NCBI RefSeq assembly: GCF_014736495.1
Contig: NZ_MDUX01000009.1
Span: 32,001-81,734 of the forward strand
Direction: 5' to 3'
DNA length: 49,734 nt
Origin: Candidatus Dactylopiibacterium carminicum
Lineage (GTDB): Bacteria > Pseudomonadota > Gammaproteobacteria > Burkholderiales > Rhodocyclaceae
In this document: positions 8,401 through 18,633 of the stretch, piece after piece
Position numbering within the stretch: the first letter of the stretch is position 1
How the letters are laid out: every line of letters begins with the position of its first letter
Translations under genes and position numbers: made by a program
Notes under the pieces: model-generated
Databases searched by the model: none
Told to the model about the DNA's origin: nothing
What the model saw: the letters and a program-made list of their open reading frames with translations, nothing else

Positions 8401-8630
8401 AGCTGCGTGCCGTCAAAAACTTTATTGCAATGTGTGTAAGTGCCACGTTGCTGTAGCCGTTAATCACTACAATCCTGCCGCCGGGCGTGCGCGTTCCGGC
8501 GTCGGTGCCATGCTCACCACTAGGTAGCCGAGGTACTTCCCGGGGTGTCCGGCCCGGATCCGAACCGTTCCATCTCGTCCGGCTGCGGTCATGTCGTCCG
8601 CAGCGCCAGTCCAAGAAAGAGAGCAGCCCG

Positions 8631-10625
8631 ATGGCTACCTGGGGGTTTGGCCTGCGCGCCAAATCGATGTTCGCGCTGTGCATCGCCTGTCTGTTGACCC
8701 TGCTGCCGGCGAGCATCATCGGCTGGCAGGTGATCGAAGGTGTGCGCAATCACTTCGGCGAGGCCTATGCCCGCAACTACACCCAGCTCAAGCGGGAGCA
8801 GATCGTCAGCCTCGTCTCCCGCGAGCTGATGCTGGCCCGGCGGCTGGCTGGCTCCGAGCTCACCCGTCAGTGGTTGCGTGATGAAGAAAATCTCGACAAG
8901 AAAGCCCTGATGTTCAGGGAGGCGGAGGCCTATCGGGCAGATCTGCAGAACCACGCCTATTTTATCGCCAGCGCCGCCAGTGGTAATTACTACTTCAATG
9001 GCGACGACAAACCCTACAGCAGTGCGCCGCGCTACAGGCTGGAGCATGGCAAGGACAGCGATTCATGGTTCTTCGGCACGCTGGATCAGTCGGATGACTA
9101 CAACATCAACGTCAATTTCGACGTGCCTCTGCAGCTCACCATGGTCTGGTTCAATGTCAGCATCCGCGACGAGGCACGGAAGATCGGCGTGGCCGGGGCC
9201 GGGCTGAACCTGAACGGATTCCTGCAGACATTCATCAATACCGACGAGCCGGGCGTTACGCCGCTGATCATCGCCAGCAACGGCGCCATTCAGGCGCATC
9301 GCGAGGCGGCGCTGATCGCTACCAATCAGGCGGGGAACGTTGCCAGGCCCGAGCAGACCCTGCCGGGGCAGTTGGCGGACAGCAAGGACAGGGAAGCACT
9401 GCAGCGGGCGATGGCGCTGGCGGCTGAGCGCCCCGGCGAGGTTTCGACGCTATGGGGCAACCTGGATGGACGTCAGCAATTGCTGGCGCTCTCCTACATT
9501 CCCGAGCTGAAGTGGTATGTGGTGACTGCGGTAGACCTGCAGATGGCCAAGGTGCTCGACGGCGGCTGGTTGAAGAACAGCCTGCTGTTGCTGCTGGTGC
9601 TGCTCGCCATCCTGCTGGTGTTGTTCAGCCTGGCGGTTAACCGGCTGGTGCTGCGGCCCCTGGAGAAACTCCACCACTCGGCTACGGCCATTTCTCATGG
9701 CAATTTCGACGTCAATCTGCCCGAGGACAGCCGCGACGAGATTGGTGATCTGAGCCGCGCTTTCGCGGTGATGGTGAACAAGGTCCGCACCTATACCGAG
9801 GATCTGGAAAGCGAAGTGCGGGAACGGACCGAGGCGCTGGAGGCTGCGAATCGCGAAATGCGTCTGGCGCACCAAAAGATCAATGACTCCATCGATTACG
9901 CCAGTCTGATCCAGAAGGCCATCCTGCCCAGCCAGCAGATGACGCAACAGCTCGGTGAGCACCACTTCGTGCTGTGGCGGCCACGCGATGTGGTCGGCGG
10001 GGATTTCTACGTTTTCCGCGCCGATGGATCGAGCTATCTGATCGGGGTGGTGGACTGTGCCGGTCACGGCGTCCCGGGCGCGCTGATGACCATGCTCGCG
10101 CGTGCCGCCATCGACCACGCCATGACCAAGACCGGCATCGCCTCCCCAGCCGCGATACTCACCCAGACGGACCAAGCCATGCGCGCGATGTTGCAGGATT
10201 GTCCGCTGCCCCGTGCCATCGCGACCAACATGGATGCCGGTCTGGCCTATGTTGATCTGGAAAACCGGCGCATGGTCTATGCCGGCGCGAAGATCCCGCT
10301 TTACTGGAGCGACGGCGACAAGGTCGGCCATATCCAGGGCGATCGCCGCGCGATCGGTGACCGTCGCCAGGGGATCTATACGGACAAGGAAGTCGAACTG
10401 CATGCCGGCTTCACTTATTACCTCGTGACCGATGGATATCTCGATCAGGCAGGCGGGGAGCTGGGTTTCGGATTCGGTAACAGCCGCTTCGCAGAATTGC
10501 TGCGCTATGTGGCACAACGCCCCATGCAGGCACAGGCTGCCGCCCTGGAAAAAGCCCTTGGTGAATACCAGGGAAACTATTCCCAGCGTGACGACATCAC
10601 GATACTATCGTTTCGTTTTGACTGA
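8631..10625 (+). CDS. siaA: SiaA-type membrane PP2C/SpoIIE phosphatase
   Basis: A 664-residue sensor phosphatase. TM1 (about 12-33) is followed by a large periplasmic Cache-like sensory region, TM2 (about 314-337), a HAMP domain (about 340-388), a coiled coil, and a SpoIIE/PP2C domain (about 430-664). The latter has metal-binding Asp458 in GGDFY, Asp475 in VDCAGHG and the late QRDDITIL motif. In Pseudomonas aeruginosa, SiaA dephosphorylates SiaC and so switches on the diguanylate cyclase SiaD. The next three genes are SiaB, SiaC and SiaD homologs in the same order. The ATG at 8631 is chosen because it begins just before TM1; a longer frame from 8487 has no support. Confidence 0.92.
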   Translation: MATWGFGLRAKSMFALCIACLLTLLPASIIGWQVIEGVRNHFGEAYARNYTQLKREQIVSLVSRELMLARRLAGSELTRQWLRDEENLDKKALMFREAEAYRADLQNHAYFIASAASGNYYFNGDDKPYSSAPRYRLEHGKDSDSWFFGTLDQSDDYNINVNFDVPLQLTMVWFNVSIRDEARKIGVAGAGLNLNGFLQTFINTDEPGVTPLIIASNGAIQAHREAALIATNQAGNVARPEQTLPGQLADSKDREALQRAMALAAERPGEVSTLWGNLDGRQQLLALSYIPELKWYVVTAVDLQMAKVLDGGWLKNSLLLLLVLLAILLVLFSLAVNRLVLRPLEKLHHSATAISHGNFDVNLPEDSRDEIGDLSRAFAVMVNKVRTYTEDLESEVRERTEALEAANREMRLAHQKINDSIDYASLIQKAILPSQQMTQQLGEHHFVLWRPRDVVGGDFYVFRADGSSYLIGVVDCAGHGVPGALMTMLARAAIDHAMTKTGIASPAAILTQTDQAMRAMLQDCPLPRAIATNMDAGLAYVDLENRRMVYAGAKIPLYWSDGDKVGHIQGDRRAIGDRRQGIYTDKEVELHAGFTYYLVTDGYLDQAGGELGFGFGNSRFAELLRYVAQRPMQAQAAALEKALGEYQGNYSQRDDITILSFRFD

Positions 10626-10636
10626 GGCGGAATCTC

Positions 10637-11179
10637 ATGGAAGCCATTGATTTATTTGGACTTCGGGAGCTTTTCAATCGCTGCCGGATATTGCTCTGTT
10701 TCAACGGTCCCATTTCTCGCAGCCTTATCGAGGAAATCGGCAACGCACTGAGAAATTACCTCCAGGCAGATCAGGCACACCCCTCTTCCGCCATGGATGT
10801 TTTCAGCGTCTATATTGAACTCACCCAAAATATCCGTCATTACTCGACGAGCAGGAATTACGACGAATTGGCCGGTTCCGCCACCGTGGTGGTGGCCCGC
10901 GATGAGCGTGGTTTCTATGTGGTTCAGGCCGGCAACCTGGTGGAGCAGGAAGACGGCGAGCTCCTGCTCGCCAAGGTGGGCGAGCTGGCGCGGCTGGACA
11001 AAACCCAGCTCAAAGCTGCCTACAAGGAGCAATTGCGCAAGCCTCGCAGCAGCGATGCCGTGTCTGGCGCCGGGCTGGGGTTGATCGACGTGGCCCGTAA
11101 ATCAGCCGAGCCGCTGGTGGCCAATCTCTCGCCCGCGAGCGATGGCCGGGCATTCTTCAGCCTGCGGGCGGTCATTTAA
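10637..11179 (+). CDS. siaB: SiaB-family protein kinase
   Basis: A 180-residue protein matching SiaB, the kinase that phosphorylates SiaC and antagonises SiaA. It has a GHKL/anti-sigma-like ATP-binding fold: the ELTQN N-box at residues 61-65 and the glycine-rich SGAGLGLIDVARKS near the C terminus. It starts 11 nt after siaA and is followed 18 nt later by siaC, consistent with one operon. The family is known mainly from Pseudomonas. The assignment rests on motif and gene order together. Confidence 0.88.
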   Translation: MEAIDLFGLRELFNRCRILLCFNGPISRSLIEEIGNALRNYLQADQAHPSSAMDVFSVYIELTQNIRHYSTSRNYDELAGSATVVVARDERGFYVVQAGNLVEQEDGELLLAKVGELARLDKTQLKAAYKEQLRKPRSSDAVSGAGLGLIDVARKSAEPLVANLSPASDGRAFFSLRAVI

Positions 11180-11197
11180 TCTGGAATACGCTTAAGC

Positions 11198-11581
11198 ATG
11201 AAAGAACTGAATATAAAGGGTACGCAATCCACGCCGGAAATATCGGCCAGATGGGACGACGGCGTGCTCAGCATGAGTGGCGATTCCTATCCGGAGAATT
11301 CATTCGAATTCTTCGGCGAAGTGATCGGTTGGCTTGAAGAGTACCTGCAGAAAAGCGAACAGGCGCTGCATCTCGAATTGCGCCTGATCTACATAAATAC
11401 CAGTTCCGTGAAGGCGATGATGGATATCTTCGATCTTTGCGAAGAGGCCTTCGGCAGGGGGCGGGCGGTGCGGGTGAACTGGTATTACGATCCACGCAAC
11501 GAACGTGTGCTGGACCTGGCTGACGAATTCAAGGAAGACTGCAGCTTCCCGTTTGAAATCACGGAAGATGCCCAGCACTAA
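11198..11581 (+). CDS. siaC: SiaC-family regulatory phosphoprotein (DUF1987)
   Basis: A 127-residue STAS-like protein. The segment LIYINTSSVKAMMDIFDL contains Thr68, the same residue number reported as the phosphosite of P. aeruginosa SiaC. Unphosphorylated SiaC binds SiaD and activates c-di-GMP synthesis, and phosphorylation by SiaB blocks this. The gene overlaps siaD by 14 nt, which would couple synthesis of activator and cyclase. The family call is firm; the phosphosite is inferred by alignment from memory. Confidence 0.9.
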   Translation: MKELNIKGTQSTPEISARWDDGVLSMSGDSYPENSFEFFGEVIGWLEEYLQKSEQALHLELRLIYINTSSVKAMMDIFDLCEEAFGRGRAVRVNWYYDPRNERVLDLADEFKEDCSFPFEITEDAQH

Positions 11582-12368
11582 CCTGACCGGCAGCGACAGG
11601 GAATTCCTTGCGGACCTGCAGACGCTGCTGGCGGATCCTGCGCAACAGGACAACCCGATGCGTGAGCCGCTTGTCCGGCTGCTGGAGCAGTTCCTGGGGC
11701 AGCGCGAGCGCCTGGAGCGCCTGGTGCGCATTTCCGACGGCTATCACCATCTTGCCCGCGATCAGCGCCTGAGTCTGGTTGAGCAATATGACAAGCAGGT
11801 TCGCCGCCTTGAAAAGCTGGCACGGATTTCAGATCGCTATCAGAACAGTTTGCGCGAATTGAGCCTGGCGCTACGTGATGCTGCCCTGCACGACCCACTC
11901 ACCGGACTCGCCAACCGCCGCTTCCTGATGGAGCGCCTGCGCGAGGAGGCCGACCGCAGCAAGCGCCTGAAGCGAGGGTTTTCTCTCGCCATCATGAATG
12001 TGGATCACTTCAAGCACATCAACGATGAATATGGTCATGAAGCGGGAGATCTGGTCCTGCAGGCAATTGCGCGTGCCATCGAATCGCAGCTGCGTGAGTA
12101 TGACCAGTGCGGCCGCTGGGGTGGCGAGGAGTTCCTGATCCTGTTGCCTGAAACCCCGTTGGACCAGGCACAGGCGGTGCTGGAGCGCATTCGCGTGGCG
12201 GTGGCAGAGATCAATCGGGTCGGCGGTGAAATCAGTACCCGGCTCTCGGCCAGTTTCGGCCTGGCCGAACATCTACATGAAGAGAATTTCTCCGCGACCA
12301 TCAGCCGTGCGTATCAGGCGCTGTATGCAGCCAAGGCTGCCGGACGCAATCGTGTGGAGCAGGCCTGA
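11568..12368 (+). CDS. siaD: SiaD-type diguanylate cyclase (GGDEF)
   Basis: A 266-residue cytoplasmic cyclase. The N-terminal helical stalk contains a tandem motif, RLERLVRISDGY (48-59) and RLEKLARISDRY (80-91), 32 residues apart, the likely SiaC-binding stalk. The GGDEF domain (about 102-264) has an intact active site GGEEF at 185-189 and an inhibitory-site RxxD (REYD, 176-179), so product inhibition is possible. The ATG at 11568, within the siaC 3' end and preceded by GGAAG, is chosen; the frame open from 11505 would be out of register with family N termini. It ends the siaABCD operon. Confidence 0.92.
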   Translation: MPSTNLTGSDREFLADLQTLLADPAQQDNPMREPLVRLLEQFLGQRERLERLVRISDGYHHLARDQRLSLVEQYDKQVRRLEKLARISDRYQNSLRELSLALRDAALHDPLTGLANRRFLMERLREEADRSKRLKRGFSLAIMNVDHFKHINDEYGHEAGDLVLQAIARAIESQLREYDQCGRWGGEEFLILLPETPLDQAQAVLERIRVAVAEINRVGGEISTRLSASFGLAEHLHEENFSATISRAYQALYAAKAAGRNRVEQA

Positions 12369-12548
12369 CGCTGATATCTGGAGCAAGGTATCGCTCCTGA
12401 GCCCGGGGGGGCTCTTCGGCAAGCGTTGTTTGTAGATGGCATGCTTCCGAACCGTTCCGTCCCGCGCCCCGAAGCGCGCCCAAGGGCTGCCCGTGGCGAG
12501 AGTAACTGCCCATATATGAGATATTGGACGGCTCCGTACAGGGCCCGC

Positions 12549-12578
12549 CTTGAAATCACCCACTCCCGCCCCTATCAT
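12549..12578 (+). promoter_or_regulatory. groESL promoter, compatible with sigma-70 and sigma-32
   Basis: TTGAAA at 12550-12555 and TATCAT at 12573-12578 are separated by 17 bp, a good sigma-70 promoter. The same stretch reads CTTGAAA, 13 bp, CCCCTAT (12569-12575), close to the heat-shock sigma-32 pattern. The -10 box touches the CIRCE operator, so HrcA bound there would block polymerase. Confidence 0.75.
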
Positions 12579-12604
12579 TAGCACTCGCCGGGGTAGAGTG
12601 CTAA
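12578..12604. promoter_or_regulatory. CIRCE operator (HrcA binding site)
   Basis: TTAGCACTC (12578-12586), a 9-nt spacer, and GAGTGCTAA (12596-12604) match the CIRCE consensus without a mismatch. HrcA, a chaperonin-dependent repressor, binds this element in many bacteria. hrcA itself is not in the window. Confidence 0.96.
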
Positions 12605-12692
12605 CGGCTGCCGTGCTGGCAACGTGGCCCGCCCGCTTTTTCCGGATGCTCTGCATCCTTTGATTCCAGATCAATCCCTTACAGGAGTAAAC

Positions 12693-12983
12693 ATGAAGAT
12701 TCGTCCGCTGCACGACCGCGTCGTCATCAAGCGTGTTGAAGCCGAAGAAAAGACCGCCTCCGGCATCGTCCTGCCTGGCGCTGCTGCTGAAAAGCCCGAC
12801 ATGGGCGAAGTGGTGTCCGTCGGCACCGGCAAGCTGCTCGACGACGGCTCTGTGCGTGCCCTGCAACTGAAGGCCGGCGATAAGGTCATTTTCGGCAAGT
12901 ACAGCGGCCAGACCGTGAAGGTCGATGGCGAAGAGCTGCTGGTGCTGCGCGAAGAGGACATCTTCGGCGTAATCGAAGCCTAA
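12693..12983 (+). CDS. groES: Co-chaperonin GroES
   Basis: A 96-residue GroES. It opens [14 protein letters not shown], carries the mobile-loop segment [14 protein letters not shown] that docks on GroEL, and ends with [19 protein letters not shown]. The ATG at 12693 has AGGAG 5 nt upstream; an in-frame extension to 12624 covers only untranslated leader. It is transcribed from the CIRCE-controlled promoter and is the first gene of groESL. The 156-bp gap to groEL is unusually long and holds a palindromic repeat. Confidence 0.98.
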   Translation: MKIRPLHDRVVIKRVEAEEKTASGIVLPGAAAEKPDMGEVVSVGTGKLLDDGSVRALQLKAGDKVIFGKYSGQTVKVDGEELLVLREEDIFGVIEA

Positions 12984-12996
12984 GACCGGCTTCGCG

Positions 12997-13084
12997 CTAC
13001 TGCGCGAGCTGGGCTGAAGGCTCCGGTGCTCAACGTACTCCAGTACGTCTGCGCTCCTCGCCTTCATCGCAGCCCGCTCGCGAC
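12997..13084. repeat. Palindromic intergenic repeat, copy A (groES-groEL gap)
   Basis: An 88-bp imperfect palindrome centred on ACGTAC-tcca-GTACGT (13033-13048); outer arms such as GCGCGAGC and GCTCGCG also pair. It aligns without gaps to copy B at 14801-14888, with 65 of 88 bases identical by my count. It would form a long hairpin inside the groESL transcript, possibly an RNA-processing or stability element between the two cistrons. Confidence 0.75.
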
Positions 13085-13136
13085 GCGCGACTCCCGACCT
13101 TCCGCATTAACAAATTCCACTCAATTTCTGGAGTAA

Positions 13137-14783
<1,647 letters not shown>

Positions 14784-14800
14784 CCGGCCTGCGGATAAAC

Positions 14801-14888
14801 CTACTGCGCGGGCCGATCTCGAAGTTCCGGTGCTCGACGTACGTTTGTACGTCTCCGCTCCTCACTTCGACCTCGACCCGCTCGCTAC
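14801..14888. repeat. Palindromic intergenic repeat, copy B (after groEL)
   Basis: The second copy of the 88-bp element, in the same orientation as copy A, centred on ACGTAC-gttt-GTACGT. Arm bases differ from copy A at 23 positions, but the central palindrome and the flanking CCGGTGCTC and CGCTCCTC blocks are kept. I saw no third copy in the window. Confidence 0.75.
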
Positions 14889-14928
14889 GGTTTCTCCGCG
14901 ACCGGTGCGTGTGTGGCACCAAAGTTTC

Positions 14929-14964
14929 AAAGGCAAAACCCCGCTGAAGCGGGGTTTTGCCTTT
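14929..14964. terminator. groESL bidirectional intrinsic terminator
   Basis: A perfect 16-bp stem, AAAGGCAAAACCCCGC (14929-14944) and GCGGGGTTTTGCCTTT (14949-14964), with a TGAA loop. A- and T-rich ends on both sides make it effective in either direction. Confidence 0.93.
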
Positions 14965-15395
14965 CGTGCAGCCTGCGATCCAGATCTTGCTGGAAGGCTT
15001 GCACGGATACTGCCAGCCCGCGTTCCTGCTTCGGCCCCCTCGGCACGAACGACGTTTTGGCCGTGGGCGCTCCGATACGAAATCTGTTCGCACTGAGGTG
15101 TCGAAATGCGGGCGGATGCGCTACCGATCTTTGTTACCTGCCTCTGAATACTCAGTTGTCGTGGCGGTCCGTCTTTTGACGCCTTCGTGACAGTGCGGCG
15201 TCAGGCCGTGTTCCGCTTGATCGTGGTCAAGCAGGTGTTGTGTTTCGCTCAAGCCAAAGACCTTTCTTTCGATATGGATTCTGCTCCGGAGTTTTCGTCT
15301 AGTCGTTTCCGATGGGCGTGGAGTGTTCGTGTCCCCGGCGGGTTGCTCGGTTGCAGACCCGCTCCCCGGAATTTCCTCAGAAAAGAAAGAATCAG
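14965..15395. other. Intergenic region between groEL terminator and hemerythrin gene
   Basis: About 430 bp without a credible gene: the short open frames here have no ribosome sites and no recognisable motifs. One inverted repeat, TGACGCC (15177-15183) and GGCGTCA (15197-15203) with a 13-nt spacer, could be an operator. I see no well-spaced sigma-70 promoter, though the hemerythrin gene must have one here. Confidence 0.5.
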
Positions 15396-15806
15396 ATGGC
15401 CTTCTTTGTATGGAGTGACGATCTCGCCACTGGCGATGCCCGTATCGATAACGACCACCAGCAGCTCGTGCAACTGGTCAATGACCTGTATGACGCAATG
15501 AAGGGTGGCAAGGGAAACGACGTCCTGAAAAAGACGCTGGATGAGTTGATCCGTTACACCGCCTCACATTTCCGCCGCGAGGAAAGTCTGATGGCGCAGA
15601 TCACCTACGCCGATACCGCTGTGCACAAGGCCGAGCATGAGCGTTTGGTAAAGGAGGTGCTGGACCTGCAGAAGCGTTTCGAGAGCGGTTCGGCGACGCT
15701 GTCGATCACCGTATTCAATTTTCTCAGCGACTGGCTGCGCAAACACATCAAGGAATGTGATGTGAAGCTGGGCCTGGCACTCAAGCAACGCGGTCGCGCT
15801 GCCTGA
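15396..15806 (+). CDS. Bacteriohemerythrin
   Basis: A 136-residue non-heme di-iron O2-binding four-helix bundle. All seven iron ligands are visible: His21, His58, Glu62, His77, His81, His117 and Asp122. The opening FFVWSDDLATGDARIDNDHQQL is typical of the single-domain bacterial form. The ATG at 15396 follows a purine-rich AAAGAAAG site; the longer frame from 15312 has no support. Likely roles are oxygen storage, delivery or sensing. It appears to be transcribed alone or with the following methyltransferase-like gene. Confidence 0.95.
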   Translation: MAFFVWSDDLATGDARIDNDHQQLVQLVNDLYDAMKGGKGNDVLKKTLDELIRYTASHFRREESLMAQITYADTAVHKAEHERLVKEVLDLQKRFESGSATLSITVFNFLSDWLRKHIKECDVKLGLALKQRGRAA

Positions 15807-15871
15807 GCCGCTTTGCGCACAAACCGGGAGACGGCTTGGCGGATTGCCGCGTAGCGGCCAGAATTCCGTCC

Positions 15872-16741
15872 ATGTCCATACCGCCTCCCGGCTGGATCAG
15901 CATTCCAGCCAGTTTTCTCGGTGAATCAGGCCAGATCTGGTTACGCGAAACCGAAGACAAGAATCGCCAGCTGTTGATCAAGCAATTGCTGGATGGCATC
16001 TATCCGCACCCCTTTGTGATGGACGACGGCAAGGTGCGGCGCCTGCATTTCAGTCTGCGCCTGACGCAGAGCGAGATGCGGCTGGATGCGCCCGATGAGC
16101 TGGCCGTGGCCTATACCCGCGCGATGCTGGGTTTCCTGCTGTTTCAGCCGACGCCGAAGCATGTGGTGATCGTGGGTTTGGGCGGCGGCTCCCTGACCAA
16201 GTACTGCTATCGCAAGCTGGCACGCAGCCGGGTGACGAGCGTGGAGCTGATGGAAGGGGTGATCGCTTGTCGCGACTGGTTTCTGATTCCGCCGGATGAC
16301 GATCGTCTGCACATCGTGCAGGCGGATGCTGCGGAGTATTTCGCGCGCGAGCCCGAGGGGGCGGACGCCATTCTGCTCGATGCCTATGATGAGGAGGGTG
16401 TGGCGCCGCAGCTATGCACGTTGCGGTTCTATGCCAATCTGCGCGCTCATCTGAAGCCGCGTGGCATGCTGGTGGCCAATATCTCGGGCCACAGTCTGGT
16501 GGCTGAAACGCATGTCGATCTGATCCGCAAGGCTTTCGACGGACGTATGGCGGTTGTTGACGTAATGAGTGACGGCAATCGTATCGTGTATGCCTTCAAC
16601 GATCCTGCCTTTCCGCCGGATTGGGGGCGCCTGCAGCGCAAGGCGCGTGAGTTGGAGGTACAACACCCGGCCGAGTTCCAGCGCCTGCTACGCGAGATGG
16701 AGCGTAGCGCTCAGCGCGAGAAGCGCCGGGGGCGGCGCTGA
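15872..16741 (+). CDS. Spermidine-synthase-like (SpeE domain) protein
   Basis: A 289-residue Rossmann-fold protein of the spermine/spermidine synthase superfamily. HVVIVGLGGGSLTKYCYRKL is the nucleotide-binding motif I, and ADAILLDAYDEEGVAPQL corresponds to the catalytic-acid region. It lacks the usual N-terminal tetramerisation pattern of true SpeE, so polyamine synthesis is not assured and another aminopropyl- or methyltransfer is possible. The C terminus is a basic helix (RSAQREKRRGRR). ATG at 15872 is used; an in-frame TTG at 15836 with GGGAG upstream is an alternative that adds 12 residues. The stop abuts the convergent hemL stop. Confidence 0.78.
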   Translation: MSIPPPGWISIPASFLGESGQIWLRETEDKNRQLLIKQLLDGIYPHPFVMDDGKVRRLHFSLRLTQSEMRLDAPDELAVAYTRAMLGFLLFQPTPKHVVIVGLGGGSLTKYCYRKLARSRVTSVELMEGVIACRDWFLIPPDDDRLHIVQADAAEYFAREPEGADAILLDAYDEEGVAPQLCTLRFYANLRAHLKPRGMLVANISGHSLVAETHVDLIRKAFDGRMAVVDVMSDGNRIVYAFNDPAFPPDWGRLQRKARELEVQHPAEFQRLLREMERSAQREKRRGRR

Positions 16742-18028
16742 TCAACCCGCCAGCTGCGCGAAGGCTGCGTCGGCAGCAGTCAGCGTTGCAACGATGTCGG
16801 CTTCGGTATGTGCGGCAGAAACGAAGCCGGCCTCGAAGGCTGATGGCGCCAGGTAATGCCCGGCGTCCAGCATCAGATGGAAGAAGCGGTTGAAGCGTTC
16901 GCGATCCGAGGCCATCACGTCCGTGAAGGACTGTGGCAGAGCCTCGCTGAAGTAGAAGCCGAACATGGCGCCGACGTGCTGGGCACAGAAATCGATGCCA
17001 TGCTTCGCGGCTGCGGCCGTCATGCCGCTGGCGAACTGCGCGCTACGTGCGATTAGTGCATCGTAGAAGCCGGGCGCGCGGATCAGTTTCAGCGTCGCCA
17101 GCCCTGCGGCTACGGCTACGGGGCTGCCGGAGAGCGCGCCGGCCTGGTAGACGGGGCCGAGCGGCGCGATCTTTTCCATGATCTCGCGTTTTCCCCCGAA
17201 GGCACCAACGGGCATGCCACCACCGATGATCTTGCCCAGCGTGGTGAGGTCCGGCGTGATGCCGTAGAGACCTTGCGCGCAGCCGAGGCCGACGCGGAAG
17301 CCGGTCATCACTTCGTCGAAGATCAGTACCGCGCCATGCGATGTGCATAGTTCGCGCAGACGCTGCATGTATTCTTGCGACGGGCGCACGAGATTCATGT
17401 TGCCGGCCACCGGTTCGATGATCACGCAGGCGATTTCGTCACCTCGCGTGGCAAAGCATTCCTCCAGTGCAGGAAGACTGTTGAAATCGAGCACCAGTGT
17501 GTGTTTTGCAAAGTCGGCCGGAACACCGCCGGAGGATGGGTTTCCGAAGGTCAGCAGGCCCGAGCCGGCCTTCACCAGCAAGCTATCGGCGTGACCGTGG
17601 TAACAACCTTCGAATTTCACGATTGCATCACGCCCCGTGAAGCCGCGTGCCAGACGGATTGCGCTCATCGTGGCCTCGGTGCCGGAAGAGACCAGACGCA
17701 CCATTTCGATGGCGGGCAGCATCTCGATGAGCAGTTCGGCCATTTCCACTTCACGCTCGGTGGGGGCGCCGAAGGAAAGTCCGTCCGCTGCCGCTTGTTG
17801 TACCGCTTCGATGACCTCGGGGTGTGCATGGCCTAGGATGGCAGGTCCCCAGGAGCCTACGTAGTCTGTGTAGCGGGTGCCATCGGCATCCCAGACGTAA
17901 GCGCCTTGAGCGCGCGCGAGAAAGCGTGGCGTGCCGCCGACGGACCGGAAGGCTCGGACGGGGGAGTTCACGCCGCCCGGAATGCTGCGTTGGGCACGCT
18001 CGAAGAGTTCTGCGTTTTTGCTCATCAT
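16742..18028 (-). CDS. hemL: Glutamate-1-semialdehyde 2,1-aminomutase
   Basis: A 428-residue PLP enzyme converting glutamate-1-semialdehyde to 5-aminolevulinate in C5-pathway tetrapyrrole synthesis. The opening [25 protein letters not shown], the [10 protein letters not shown] motif and [19 protein letters not shown] with PLP-binding Lys266 identify it. Two adjacent ATGs (18028, 18025) are possible; the first overlaps the thiE stop by ATGA. It is the last gene of the leftward thiD-thiE-hemL string. The gene pairing of thiE/thiD with hemL is common in betaproteobacteria. Confidence 0.97.
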   Translation of the reverse strand: MMSKNAELFERAQRSIPGGVNSPVRAFRSVGGTPRFLARAQGAYVWDADGTRYTDYVGSWGPAILGHAHPEVIEAVQQAAADGLSFGAPTEREVEMAELLIEMLPAIEMVRLVSSGTEATMSAIRLARGFTGRDAIVKFEGCYHGHADSLLVKAGSGLLTFGNPSSGGVPADFAKHTLVLDFNSLPALEECFATRGDEIACVIIEPVAGNMNLVRPSQEYMQRLRELCTSHGAVLIFDEVMTGFRVGLGCAQGLYGITPDLTTLGKIIGGGMPVGAFGGKREIMEKIAPLGPVYQAGALSGSPVAVAAGLATLKLIRAPGFYDALIARSAQFASGMTAAAAKHGIDFCAQHVGAMFGFYFSEALPQSFTDVMASDRERFNRFFHLMLDAGHYLAPSAFEAGFVSAAHTEADIVATLTAADAAFAQLAG

Positions 18029-18633
18029 TTATACAGGGCTGCGAATTTGGCTGCCTGAACCCGTGGGTCGGCAGCCTGATAGATGTCGGTGATCACGGCG
18101 ACCCAGTCTGCACCGGCTTCGATCAGCGGGGCGACATTGCTGGCGGTGATGCCGCCGATGCAGGTGACGTGCGCGCCGAGTTCATGCCTGGCACGGGAGA
18201 TCAGAGCGTGCGGGGCGGCCACGGCATGTGGCTTGGTTGGCGAAGGGTACATTGCGCCAAAGGCCACGTAGGCGGCACCTGCCATGTGGGCCAGACGCGC
18301 GAGCTCGAAATCGTCATAGCAGGAAACGCTGACGGCTAGGTCCGGCGCCGTGGCGCGGATTTCGGGCAGCGCACCATCGTCGCGTCCGATATGCAGGCCA
18401 TCGGCACCAACGGCCAGCGCGAGCTCGAAGTCATCGTTGACGATGAAGCTGCAGGAGAACGCCTGCGTGAGTGCGCGCAAGGCTCTGGCCTGTTCCAGGC
18501 GCAAGACGGGCGAGGCCGTCTTGTGGCGGTATTGCAGTACGCAGGCACCGCCTTCAATGGCTGCACGGCTGACCGCGAGCAGGTGTGCGGTATCGTCCCA
18601 GTCTGGCGTCACCAGATAAAGGCCCCGCTTCAT
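18025..18633 (-). CDS. thiE: Thiamine-phosphate synthase
   Basis: A 202-residue TIM-barrel enzyme that joins HMP-pyrophosphate and thiazole phosphate. [17 protein letters not shown] (Q-Y-R-x-K substrate site), [24 protein letters not shown] and CIGGI (phosphate site) are visible. The ATG at 18633 overlaps the thiD stop by ATGA, which decides the start; the longer frame from 18690 is inside thiD. No TPP riboswitch was recognised anywhere in the operon. Confidence 0.95.
   Translation of the reverse strand: MKRGLYLVTPDWDDTAHLLAVSRAAIEGGACVLQYRHKTASPVLRLEQARALRALTQAFSCSFIVNDDFELALAVGADGLHIGRDDGALPEIRATAPDLAVSVSCYDDFELARLAHMAGAAYVAFGAMYPSPTKPHAVAAPHALISRARHELGAHVTCIGGITASNVAPLIEAGADWVAVITDIYQAADPRVQAAKFAALYK

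Larger units (their letters stand above)
12369..12692 (+). promoter_or_regulatory. siaD-groES intergenic region with groESL control sites
   Basis: A 324-bp gap without a gene. GAGCCC/GGGCTC (12399-12414) forms a 6-bp hairpin with a GGGG loop and no T-tract; it is at best a weak terminator for siaABCD. The heat-shock promoter and CIRCE operator follow at 12549-12604. The leader from about 12605 to 12692 has only the AGGAG ribosome site for groES at 12683-12687. Confidence 0.6.

Noticed and set aside
8448..8473. siaA promoter TTGCTG / TACAAT
   Set aside because: The -10-like box is good, but the spacer is only 14 bp and the best -35 at 17 bp is poor.
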